A DNA stretch of 32,328 bases from contig JANQJE010000035.1 in the NCBI GenBank assembly GCA_028281795.1, forward strand, positions 1 to 32,328, read 5' to 3'. Every line of letters starts with the position of its first letter. The first letter of the stretch is position 1. The translations under genes and the position numbers were made by a program. This document shows positions 7,513 to 14,750 of the stretch, piece after piece. Under the pieces are notes generated by a model, which worked only from the letters and a program-made list of their open reading frames with translations, made no database searches and was not told the DNA's origin. This stretch comes from Cohaesibacteraceae bacterium (lineage in GTDB: Bacteria; Pseudomonadota; Alphaproteobacteria; Rhizobiales; MH13).

Positions 7513-8685
7513 CTAGAGTGGTAGCCCGATGTAGTTTTCGGCCAATCCGCGACGTGCGGTTTCGGATCGGGTGAGATAGTCGAATTCGGCTTTCTGCATT
7601 CGCTTCTCGAAGGGCTCATATTGGGGGAAATCATGGAGCATGGTTGTCATGGTCCAGGAGAAGCGTTCCGCCTTCCAGACGCGGCTGAGTGCTTTGGCGG
7701 AATAGCCATCGATGCCTGCGCTGGTATGGTGGTTGAAATGAAGGTCCAGCGCCTGGTGTAGGTAGTGAACGTCGCTCACGGCAAGGTTGAGGCCCTTTGC
7801 CCCGGTGGGCGGCACAATGTGCGCGGCATCGCCCGCCAGGAACAGAGATCCATGGCGCATAGGTTCGCAGACAAAGGACCGCAGCGGCGCCACAGACATT
7901 TCCAGCACTTCGCCGTCGGTGATCAGGCTCCGGGCAACATCGACAGGAATACGGCGTTTTAGCTCTTCCCAGAACCGGTCGGCTGTCCAGTCCGTTGCCT
8001 CTTCACCGATTGGCACCTGGATATAGTACCGGCTGACGGTGTCGGATCGCATGGAGCACAACGCAAAACCGCGCTCATGGGTTGCATAAATCAGTTCGGG
8101 AGCCGCTGGGGGCGTGCGGGAGAGGAGTCCCAGCCATCCGAACGGGTACGCCCGCTCGAACTCCCGGCGCGTGCCGTCGGGGATCATTTGGCGTGCCGGA
8201 CCGTGATAGCCATCGCAGCCAGCGACAAAGCGGGCTTCCAGTCGGTGTTCAGCGCCGTCCTTCTCGTAGACGACCACAGGCTCTTCACCTTCTATGCCTT
8301 CAATCCGCTTGACGGCAGCTTCATGGAGGACGATGGCGTCGCGGGCTTCGGCGGCATCATAAAGGTCCCGCGTGACTTCCGTCTGGCCATAAACCACAAC
8401 GGTCTCACCGGTCAGTCCTTCAAGATCTATCCGCAGGCGTTCATCGTGCCAGCTCAACTCTACGCCTTCGTGAGGCTGACCTTCCCGCGCAACGCGATCG
8501 CCCACACCGGCTTCGGTCAACACACGGACCGTGCCTGATTCCAAAACTCCGGCGCGGATGCGGCTGAGAACATAATCGCGCGATCGCCGTTCGATCACGA
8601 CGTTGTCTATGCCACTCAGGTGGAGCAATTGAGAAAGCAACAGACCCGCTGGGCCGCCGCCGACAATGGCAACTTGTGTTTTCAA
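7513..8685 (-). CDS. pobA: PobA, 4-hydroxybenzoate 3-monooxygenase
   Basis: FAD- and NAD(P)H-dependent hydroxylase turning 4-hydroxybenzoate into protocatechuate, 390 residues against about 394 for the Pseudomonas enzyme. GGGPAG at residues 9-14 binds the FAD ADP part. CDGYHGP at about 157-163 is the DG motif, and AGDAAHIVPPTGAKGLNLA is the GD motif. Tyr200 in LIYATHERGFALCS matches the substrate-binding Tyr201 of the Pseudomonas enzyme, and the C-terminal ENYIGLP carries its Tyr385. The start codon is TTG at 8685: an in-frame TGA lies two codons upstream, and no ATG precedes the flavin motif in frame. The TTG overlaps the pcaB stop (TTGA), with GAGGAC upstream. It is co-transcribed with pcaB and the TRAP genes. 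Confidence 0.97.
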   Translation of the reverse strand: MKTQVAIVGGGPAGLLLSQLLHLSGIDNVVIERRSRDYVLSRIRAGVLESGTVRVLTEAGVGDRVAREGQPHEGVELSWHDERLRIDLEGLTGETVVVYGQTEVTRDLYDAAEARDAIVLHEAAVKRIEGIEGEEPVVVYEKDGAEHRLEARFVAGCDGYHGPARQMIPDGTRREFERAYPFGWLGLLSRTPPAAPELIYATHERGFALCSMRSDTVSRYYIQVPIGEEATDWTADRFWEELKRRIPVDVARSLITDGEVLEMSVAPLRSFVCEPMRHGSLFLAGDAAHIVPPTGAKGLNLAVSDVHYLHQALDLHFNHHTSAGIDGYSAKALSRVWKAERFSWTMTTMLHDFPQYEPFEKRMQKAEFDYLTRSETARRGLAENYIGLPL

Positions 8686-9992
8686 CGTTCATGTCCTCGT
8701 GAACTGGCAAATGCCCGCGCGATATGAGGAGCGCGACCAGTTGCGCTGATCCAGTCCTCCACACCCGTCCAATCGGTTCCGGGATGGTTGGTTTTTAGTG
8801 TTTCGAGCGGGTTGTCTGAGCCCAATGCCGCCGCGACTGCTTTGCGCGCATCAGAGCGCGGCATCCCCTGAGAGAGCCGGTAGGTCAGCATTTCAGACAA
8901 AGCAACCGGCCCGACGCTCTTGAGGTTCTTCGCCATCGCGTCCCGGTTTATCTGGAGCGTTTCGATGATTTTATCGATGTTGTCCAAGGCTGCCGCCGCT
9001 GTGCCGCAGAGGGGCCGGAGGGCCAGCCATTCCAGGCTCCATGCTACACCGTCGCGCTGAGATCCATGGATGGCTGACTCTGCCACTGCACCCTGTAGAT
9101 GGACTGAAAACCGCGCCAGTGATTGCGCGGCCTCCGCACGTACAGGGTTCACTTTGTAAGGCATCGCAGACGAGCGACCCCCGGCAAAACTCACCTCGTT
9201 GATGCCGGTCGATGCCAGGAACGCCAAATCGCTCGCGATACGGCCAGCCTGTGTTGCCAGAGCCGTCATCGCGCCGGCAAACGCCGATATGCGGGCGCGC
9301 CGCGTATGCCATGGGGCCTGATCAACGCCGATTTTGAGCGCCTCGGCCATTGCGAGCCGGACGTCAGGTGCATCACCGGCCAATACGGAGTCATTTCCGG
9401 CGGCGCCGTAAAGCGAGACAACCGCCAACTCGTCCACCGAGGACGACACCGCCTCGGCCGCCTCCAGCAGCCCGGCGCCCCAGACGGATAAAGTGGAACC
9501 GAAGGTTGTCGGCACCGCTCCTTGCGTGCGGGTCCGTGCAAGCTGAAGAGTCTCGGCTTCCTGACCGGCCAACAGAGCTATACGGTCAATCAAATCGTTG
9601 GCCTGGTCCAGCAATGCGCGTTTGAAGTCGCGCAGACACAGGACCATTGCTGTATCCACGATATCCTGCGAAGTGGCGCCCCAGTGCAGCGCATCCAATG
9701 CCTCCCCGCTCAGACTGGTGCGCAGCACGGAAAGCAGGGCGGGTATCGGAACGCCGTCGCTTGCCGCCGTTTCTGCAAGCTCGGATATCTCCGGCTTCAC
9801 GTCTGCCAGGGCCGTTTCAATTGCCTTGCCGGTGCCCGGTGCCGTGATTTCACAGGCTTCGAGTGCGTGACCCAACGCAATCTCCACTTGGATCATCGCC
9901 GCAATCAGAGCATCGTCTGCGAGGTGAGCCTGTGCGACGGGGCTGCCAAAGAGCCTCGCCCAAAGCTGGCTGTCGAGTGGCGTAAGCGTCAT
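8682..9992 (-). CDS. pcaB: PcaB, 3-carboxy-cis,cis-muconate cycloisomerase
   Basis: Converts 3-carboxy-cis,cis-muconate to gamma-carboxymuconolactone in the protocatechuate branch of the 3-oxoadipate pathway. It belongs to the fumarase/aspartase superfamily. The 436-residue product starts at ATG 9992 (MTLTPLDSQLWARLFGS). HWGATSQDIVDTA at about 103-115 and the superfamily signature GGRSSAMPYKVNP at 271-283 are both present; the latter holds the catalytic serine loop. The open frame continues to 10073, but that would run into pcaG and adds non-conserved residues. It follows pcaG by 13 bases and overlaps the TTG start of pobA by four. Confidence 0.95.
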   Translation of the reverse strand: MTLTPLDSQLWARLFGSPVAQAHLADDALIAAMIQVEIALGHALEACEITAPGTGKAIETALADVKPEISELAETAASDGVPIPALLSVLRTSLSGEALDALHWGATSQDIVDTAMVLCLRDFKRALLDQANDLIDRIALLAGQEAETLQLARTRTQGAVPTTFGSTLSVWGAGLLEAAEAVSSSVDELAVVSLYGAAGNDSVLAGDAPDVRLAMAEALKIGVDQAPWHTRRARISAFAGAMTALATQAGRIASDLAFLASTGINEVSFAGGRSSAMPYKVNPVRAEAAQSLARFSVHLQGAVAESAIHGSQRDGVAWSLEWLALRPLCGTAAAALDNIDKIIETLQINRDAMAKNLKSVGPVALSEMLTYRLSQGMPRSDARKAVAAALGSDNPLETLKTNHPGTDWTGVEDWISATGRAPHIARAFASSRGHER

Positions 9993-10005
9993 TGACGGGG
10001 CCGTC

Positions 10006-10605
10006 CTACATATCCAGAAAGACGGTTTCGTTCGGACCTTGAAGCCGAACGTCGAAGTTGTAAGCCCCACCACCCAGCGGCTTTGCCTTCAGTGTCTGCA
10101 AACGCTCCCTGGGTTGCACGCGCCGCAACACGGGGTCCTGGTCGACATCAGCGTCTTCAAAGTAAACCCTCGTCGACAACCCAATGTTGATGCCTCGCGC
10201 CACAATCCAAAGCGCAATATGCGGAGACTGTTCACCACCCTCAGGCAACGCGACCGGTCCCGGTTTGATGGTTTTGAGTGTGAAACGCTCTGTTTGCGGA
10301 TCGATGGCGAAACGGCAGAAACCCTTGACATTTCTGTCCGCGCCTTGCTGCCCGGGAAACAGTCCCTGGGCATCGGCCTGCCAGCTTTCGATCACGGCAT
10401 CCAGCATCGGGTTGCCGGTGGCATCGAGCACCTGTCCGCTAATCTCGATGGGTGAGCCTTTTGCACCCCCAAGGATGGGGGAGACACCCAACTCGGTCTC
10501 GAAGGTGCTCGAGTTGCCCGCGTGCGTGGGCATCAATCCAATGTGAACATACGGTCCAGCCGTTTGAGAGGCGGTTTCGCTATGCGTAACTAGTTTTTGC
10601 ACCAT
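10006..10605 (-). CDS. pcaG: PcaG, protocatechuate 3,4-dioxygenase alpha subunit
   Basis: The non-iron-binding subunit of the intradiol ring-cleaving dioxygenase that opens protocatechuate to 3-carboxy-cis,cis-muconate. The 199-residue product shows ETASQTAGPYVHIGL at the N-terminus and the intradiol core VLDATGNPMLDAVIESWQADAQGLF. This is followed by FTLKTIKPGPV and PHIALWIVARGINIGLSTRVYFED, all characteristic of the alpha subunit. ATG 10605 shares one base with the pcaH stop and follows GGAGGG by seven bases; a GTG at 10608 is an alternative one codon earlier. It is translated with pcaH, with which it assembles as (alpha-beta-Fe)n. Confidence 0.96.
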   Translation of the reverse strand: MVQKLVTHSETASQTAGPYVHIGLMPTHAGNSSTFETELGVSPILGGAKGSPIEISGQVLDATGNPMLDAVIESWQADAQGLFPGQQGADRNVKGFCRFAIDPQTERFTLKTIKPGPVALPEGGEQSPHIALWIVARGINIGLSTRVYFEDADVDQDPVLRRVQPRERLQTLKAKPLGGGAYNFDVRLQGPNETVFLDM

Positions 10606-11330
10606 CACAGTCCCTCCGGTCGGTTCTCGAAGTAGCTCTGACGGCGACCGCGCAGTACAATGTCGAACCGGTACGCAAGGTGATCCAGCGGTCGTGAGCG
10701 GCTCATATCGAGTGGGGCCACAAGCCGGTCGATCTGGCTACGATCTTTGATGGTGTGAGCGATAGGGCAACGATCGATAAGGGGATCGCCCTCGAAGTAC
10801 ATCTGTGTGATCAGACGCTGCCCAAAGCTGGCTCCAAACAAAGAGAAATGAATATGCGCAGGGCGCCAGTCATTGCCTCTGTTGGGCCAGGGATATGCGC
10901 CCGGTTTTATGGTCATAAAGGCATACTGACCCGACTCATCGGTCAGACACCGGCCTGCTCCCCCGAAATGGGGGTCGAGCGGTGCCAGATATCCATCCAT
11001 CTTGTGGCGGTAGCGCCCACCTGCGTTGGCCTGCCACACCTCGACCAGTGAACCCGGTAGACCGCGGCCTTGCTCGTCGAGAACGCGCCCATGAACCAGG
11101 ATTCGTTCGCCAACTGCATTTTCCTTGCCCCCGGTCCAGTTGCGAATAAGGTCATGATCCAGTGGGCCAAGATCGGAGTGACCAAAGCGCGGACCGGATT
11201 CTTCGGTTGGCGTGGATTCGAGAGAAAGAAGCGGCATCGAAGGTGATCGCGTGACGCTTGTCTTGTAGTTCAGGTCGTGCGCAACGGGGTGTGCGTCCCT
11301 ATCGCGCGGGATCAGTCGTCCACCGCTCAT
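10605..11330 (-). CDS. pcaH: PcaH, protocatechuate 3,4-dioxygenase beta subunit
   Basis: The iron(III)-binding catalytic subunit of the intradiol dioxygenase, 241 residues. The iron ligands are visible as Tyr107 (GGRYRHK), Tyr146 (GAYPWPN), His159 and His161 (RPAHIHF). Their spacing of 39, 13 and 2 residues equals that of the Pseudomonas enzyme (Tyr408, Tyr447, His460, His462). Arg156 is in the place of the catalytic Arg457. The core LPGSLVEVWQANAGGRY and the LITQMYFEGDPLI stretch are also family-typical. ATG 11330 overlaps the pcaC stop by four bases (ATGA) and the gene shares one base with pcaG. Confidence 0.97.
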   Translation of the reverse strand: MSGGRLIPRDRDAHPVAHDLNYKTSVTRSPSMPLLSLESTPTEESGPRFGHSDLGPLDHDLIRNWTGGKENAVGERILVHGRVLDEQGRGLPGSLVEVWQANAGGRYRHKMDGYLAPLDPHFGGAGRCLTDESGQYAFMTIKPGAYPWPNRGNDWRPAHIHFSLFGASFGQRLITQMYFEGDPLIDRCPIAHTIKDRSQIDRLVAPLDMSRSRPLDHLAYRFDIVLRGRRQSYFENRPEGL

Positions 11331-11707
11331 GCCTCTCTCTCCATCTCTGCAAAGGTCGCCTTGGCGATTTTCAAGGCATGGTTGGCCCTCGGCACACCGG
11401 CATAAATCGCGACATGCTGGAGAGCTTCAGCGACGTCGCTCTTGGAAGCGCCGGTTTTCGCGGTTGCGCGTATATGCATGGCAAGCTCATCGTAGTTGCC
11501 CAGTGCAGCGAGAAGGGCGATCGTGAGCATTGACCGTTCTCGATCGCTGATCCCGTCGGACTCCCAAACGTGCCCCCAGGCTGCTTCCGTGATCAGGCTT
11601 TGAAACGCCCGATCGAGATCATCGGTTTCGTCTTGGGCGCGATCGACATGAGCGTCACCCAACACTCGCCTGCGAACATCCATGCCGCGGTTGTGACGAT
11701 TACTCAT
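11327..11707 (-). CDS. pcaC: PcaC, 4-carboxymuconolactone decarboxylase
   Basis: Decarboxylates gamma-carboxymuconolactone to 3-oxoadipate enol-lactone. From ATG 11707 the product has 126 residues, the usual size of free-standing PcaC. The AhpD-like core SMLTIALLAALGNYDELAMHIRAT and DVAEALQHVAIYAGVPRANHA is strongly conserved. The open frame extends to 11875, but that portion overlaps pcaD and is not PcaC-like. It begins inside the end of pcaD (eight-base overlap) with GGGAG upstream, and ends in an ATGA overlap with pcaH, so translation is likely coupled along the operon. Confidence 0.96.
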   Translation of the reverse strand: MSNRHNRGMDVRRRVLGDAHVDRAQDETDDLDRAFQSLITEAAWGHVWESDGISDRERSMLTIALLAALGNYDELAMHIRATAKTGASKSDVAEALQHVAIYAGVPRANHALKIAKATFAEMEREA

Positions 11708-12491
11708 TCGGTAAGCTCCCAAAAAAATGAGAGACGGCGGTGTTAAACGCCTCTGGGCTTTCAATCGCCGGCAGATGACCAACACCTTCGAATTCCAAGT
11801 ACTGTGCTTGAGGCAAGCTGTCGGCCAGGGCCTGCACAGCATCTGCCGGTGTTGCCCTGTCGGAGCTTCCGGCAATCACCAAAGCCGGCACATCGATGTT
11901 ATGGACACTTTGGCTGAGATCGGCTTCAGCGATGGCATGGCACAGCGCGACGTAGCCTGCCGACGGAATGCGCTCGAGCATCGTGCGCCAAAGATCCACC
12001 TCCGGCTCGTTGATCGGTGAAGGTTGAGCGAACCACCGCTCCACGATCTCGCTTGCCATTCCAGGCATGCCCAGAGCGTTTACGCGGTCCACCCTGTCGA
12101 TCCACGCTTCGGCCGTCCCGAGTTTTGGTGCGCAGTTGGAAAGAACGAGGGCCTCGACGCGATCAGGCGCCGCCAGCGATAGCTGTTGGGCGACCAATCC
12201 TCCAACGGAGCATCCGATGATTTTGGCACGTTCGAGATCGACGGTGTCCATGCAGGCCAGAACGTCGTCGGCCAGATCGGCGATGCTGTAGGAATATGGA
12301 GCGACCGCACTCAACCCGTGTCCGCGGAAGTCAAGCCGCACGGCAATGGCGAGTTCCGGCAAACCGCGAACCACACTGTCCCACATGCGGGTGTCCGTGC
12401 CCAACGAGTTGAGGAACACCGCGGCATGCGTTCCGCCACATTCGTCTATTCGGGCGTGCAGCGTACCCCAAGGCCGAGAAATGGCGCGCAT
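11700..12491 (-). CDS. pcaD: PcaD, 3-oxoadipate enol-lactonase
   Basis: Alpha/beta hydrolase that opens 3-oxoadipate enol-lactone to 3-oxoadipate, 263 residues from ATG 12491. The catalytic triad is visible: Ser95 in GCSVGG, Asp211 in AGSSDRATP and His239 in GVGHLPA. The DFRGHGLS stretch at 54-61 is also standard. A TTG at 12497, two codons earlier, is better spaced from GGAGG (five bases against eleven), so the true start may be either. It is the first gene of the pca-pob-TRAP operon and is divergent from the pcaQ-type regulator across about 80 bases. Confidence 0.95.
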   Translation of the reverse strand: MRAISRPWGTLHARIDECGGTHAAVFLNSLGTDTRMWDSVVRGLPELAIAVRLDFRGHGLSAVAPYSYSIADLADDVLACMDTVDLERAKIIGCSVGGLVAQQLSLAAPDRVEALVLSNCAPKLGTAEAWIDRVDRVNALGMPGMASEIVERWFAQPSPINEPEVDLWRTMLERIPSAGYVALCHAIAEADLSQSVHNIDVPALVIAGSSDRATPADAVQALADSLPQAQYLEFEGVGHLPAIESPEAFNTAVSHFFGSLPNE

Positions 12492-12530
12492 CAGCAAATT
12501 TTCCTCCCAATCGCCAGCATGACCAAAACC

Positions 12531-12546
12531 ATTTTCGATTGAAAAT
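12531..12546. promoter_or_regulatory. Perfect inverted repeat, likely LysR-type operator between pcaD and pcaQ
   Basis: ATTTTC and GAAAAT flank GATT, giving a 6-4-6 perfect inverted repeat that contains the T-N11-A pattern of LysR-type binding sites. It lies 40 bases upstream of pcaD and 28 bases upstream of pcaQ, in the divergent control region. The sequence is not the published rhizobial PcaQ box (ATAACC-N4-GGTTAA), so binding by this regulator is inferred from position and symmetry. Confidence 0.5.
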
Positions 12547-12562
12547 AGAATTTGGACCTGTT

Positions 12563-12578
12563 TTCATAACCAAATGAA
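12563..12578. promoter_or_regulatory. Second inverted repeat overlapping the pcaQ start, with ATAACC half-site
   Basis: TTCAT at 12563-12567 and ATGAA at 12574-12578 form an inverted repeat around AACCAA; the right arm contains the pcaQ start codon. ATAACC at 12566-12571 equals the left half of the known rhizobial PcaQ box, but the right half (GGTTAA) is absent. Binding here would allow autoregulation of pcaQ. This is a weak inference. Confidence 0.35.
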
Positions 12579-13488
12579 TATACCTCTTGGCCTGAAGCTT
12601 CGCCATATTGAAGGTTTCCTGACTGTCGCCGAATGCGATTCCGTGAGTGAGGCGGCGCGTTGTCTCAATGTGTCGCAACCTGCACTCTCCAAAACGATTG
12701 CAGATGCTGAAATCATTCTTGACCGGAAACTGTTCGACCGTTCCGGCAGGCGACTGACGTTGACCGCGGCAGGTAGCTTGTTTCGCCGCTATGCGCTCGA
12801 TGCAGTCAAAAGCCTGGAGGAAGGTACGTTCGCACTCAACGGGCAGAACAAGGCGACGAACATCTCGGTTGGCGTTTTGCCAACTGTGGCCGGTGGGCTT
12901 TTCCCCTCAGCAACCAAGAGTTTTGTGGCGCTCAGACCGGAAACGACGGTATCGGTGACAACGGGTCCCCATCGCTTCCTGCTGGATCTCTTGCGTCAAG
13001 GAGCCATTGATCTGATGGTCGGGCGCATGCCCACACCAGATGAGATGGTAGGGTTGAACTTTGCATTCCTGTACAACGACGCCATTGAGCTTGTTGCGTG
13101 CTCCGATCACCCAAGCATCAATTTGGGTGCCGTCCGCGCGCTTGTGGAAAATCCGGTCATCTTGCCGACACGGGAGTCGATCATCCGGAAAATCGTTGAT
13201 GGTTTCTTGAATGCCCAAGGCCTGTCAGCCTTGAAACCCAAACTTGAAACCGTATCGCTTAATCTGAGCCTGCCGCTGCTTTTGGATTCAAACATGCTTT
13301 GGTTCATCTCACGCGGGGTCGTCGGTCGCGAACTGGCTGCCGGCAACCTTGCGACGTTCGATCTTGGCGCCGACTATATGTCCGGCGCGGTCGGGGTGAC
13401 ACAAAGGCGCTCTGACACCCAGGACACCAGCATAAACGACCTTATCGAGCTTCTGCATACCGAAGCGCAAAACGTGGGCCGTCGTTGA
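12574..13488 (+). CDS. pcaQ: PcaQ-type LysR-family transcriptional regulator
   Basis: A 304-residue LysR-type regulator with an N-terminal winged helix-turn-helix (residues 10-70: LRHIEGFLTVAECDSVSEAARCLNVSQPALSKTI) and a C-terminal effector-binding domain. The effector domain pattern (ISVGVLPTVAGGLFP, GAIDLMVGRMP, LVACSDHP) and the divergent position beside pcaDCHGB match PcaQ. In agrobacteria and rhizobia PcaQ activates pca genes with beta-carboxymuconate, and in some cases gamma-carboxymuconolactone, as inducer. ATG 12574 lies within an inverted repeat and has no strong ribosome binding site. A related name such as PobR or GalR-type LysR cannot be fully ruled out, but context favours PcaQ. 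Confidence 0.88.
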   Translation: MNIPLGLKLRHIEGFLTVAECDSVSEAARCLNVSQPALSKTIADAEIILDRKLFDRSGRRLTLTAAGSLFRRYALDAVKSLEEGTFALNGQNKATNISVGVLPTVAGGLFPSATKSFVALRPETTVSVTTGPHRFLLDLLRQGAIDLMVGRMPTPDEMVGLNFAFLYNDAIELVACSDHPSINLGAVRALVENPVILPTRESIIRKIVDGFLNAQGLSALKPKLETVSLNLSLPLLLDSNMLWFISRGVVGRELAAGNLATFDLGADYMSGAVGVTQRRSDTQDTSINDLIELLHTEAQNVGRR

Positions 13489-13541
13489 TCCGCATGTGTT
13501 GCGATCATGGAACTCTGCGAGCCTATCAGTCGATCGGCGCT

Positions 13542-14690
13542 TCAGGCGGCTCTGTTACCGTTCGACCAAACGCCGCGCAGCAACGGGACGTCGTCTTCCA
13601 TCCGGAAGCGGATGATGTCGGCCCGCTTGCCGATTTCCAGAACACCGCGATCGTCCAGATGCGTTGCCTTGGCGGGGGCGGATGTCACGGTTGCTATGGC
13701 GCGGGGCAGGTTGTCCCAAATCTTGCCGACTTTCGCCGCTGCATAGAGCAGAGCCGACGGCACGTAGTCGGAGGACAGGATGTCCAGCAGGTTGGCATCG
13801 GCAAGTGTGTGTGCTGCCACATTGCCGGAATGTGAGCTGCCGCGCACGACGTTGGGCGCGCCCATCATGATTGCGATGTCGTGCTTGCGGCAGGCGTGCG
13901 CCGCACCGATGGTCGTGGGGAACTCCGCAAGGTGGATGCCGTGAGATGCGCTGCGCTCCACATGCTCGTGGGTTGTGTCATCGTGGCTGGCCAGCACGGC
14001 ACCGAACCGCGCGGCCGCATCGACAGCAGCGTTTTCATGCGCTTCACCGACCCGCGCTCCCAGCGCTTTGCGCTCGGCCACATGGTCATCGAACGCCTTC
14101 TGCGACATGCCATGCTTGCCGCGCATGTAGGCTTCATACTGCGTTATGTCCGTGAACTGACGCTGGCCCGGGGTGTGATCCATGAGGCTGACAATGCCGA
14201 TACGGTCATCCGGGCCGAAGGTGGCCAGTTCATCCAGCAAGGTGGTGGAGCAGATCTCGGCGCGCAGATGAATGTGGTGGCTGATCTTGAGCAGGCCGGC
14301 CTCGCGCGCGGCAAGGATTTCATTGACCATGGACCGCGCATAAGGCTCGGGCATGCGATTGGAGTTCAACTCCTCGATAAACCCCAGGCGAACCGCGTCA
14401 AATACGGTTGTGATGCCGGTGGACGCCAACTCCGCATCGTGCGCGGTGATCGCCGCGTTGTGTGGCCAGTTGACTCGTGGGCGTGGATGCAGATGACGCT
14501 CCAGATTGTCGGTGTGCAACTCCACCAGCCCCGGAGACACGTAGTCCCCTTCGCAGTCTATGGCATCCGATGAGACACCCGCACCCTGATCAATGGTTGT
14601 GATCGCGCCGTTCTCGAAGCGCACAGCGCCAGTGATCACCTCATCGGCAAGGACAAGGCGTGCATTGGCCAGAATGGTCGGTTGCGTCAT
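13542..14690 (-). CDS. phnM: PhnM, alpha-D-ribose 1-methylphosphonate 5-triphosphate diphosphatase
   Basis: Amidohydrolase-superfamily enzyme that removes pyrophosphate from the ribosyl phosphonate triphosphate made by PhnGHIL, giving the substrate of PhnJ. The product is 382 residues, the usual length. Residues 59-69 carry the metal motif HTDNLERHLHP. HIHLRAEI, MDHTPGQRQ, ASHDDTTHEHV, LAEFPTT, GAPNVVRGSSHSGNVA and the late SDYVPSA aspartate complete the active site. This is the canonical form, unlike the more divergent paralog at 2530-3723. It starts at ATG 14690, 60 bases from the divergent DUF1045 gene, with only a weak A-rich ribosome binding site. It ends 53 bases from the convergent pcaQ. 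Confidence 0.95.
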   Translation of the reverse strand: MTQPTILANARLVLADEVITGAVRFENGAITTIDQGAGVSSDAIDCEGDYVSPGLVELHTDNLERHLHPRPRVNWPHNAAITAHDAELASTGITTVFDAVRLGFIEELNSNRMPEPYARSMVNEILAAREAGLLKISHHIHLRAEICSTTLLDELATFGPDDRIGIVSLMDHTPGQRQFTDITQYEAYMRGKHGMSQKAFDDHVAERKALGARVGEAHENAAVDAAARFGAVLASHDDTTHEHVERSASHGIHLAEFPTTIGAAHACRKHDIAIMMGAPNVVRGSSHSGNVAAHTLADANLLDILSSDYVPSALLYAAAKVGKIWDNLPRAIATVTSAPAKATHLDDRGVLEIGKRADIIRFRMEDDVPLLRGVWSNGNRAA

Positions 14691-14717
14691 ATGGCGTTCT
14701 TTCTTCTATGGAATTTG

Positions 14718-14734
14718 TCGCTGGAGAACAGCGA
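14718..14734. promoter_or_regulatory. Inverted repeat in the phnM / DUF1045 divergent gap
   Basis: TCGCTG at 14718-14723 and CAGCGA at 14729-14734 form a perfect inverted repeat with a five-base centre. It sits in the 60-base gap just before the AAGGAG ribosome binding site (14737-14742) of the DUF1045 gene and 28 bases before phnM. It could be an operator for both genes or a leader hairpin. It does not resemble the operator-like site upstream of phnG. Confidence 0.3.
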
Positions 14735-14750
14735 TCAAGGAGTGTCCGCA

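Noticed and set aside
7513-13488. Complete 3-oxoadipate pathway including pcaIJ and pcaF
   Set aside because: No class I CoA-transferase or thiolase gene is present. The CoA-transferase at 22115-23329 is family III and should not be read as PcaIJ.
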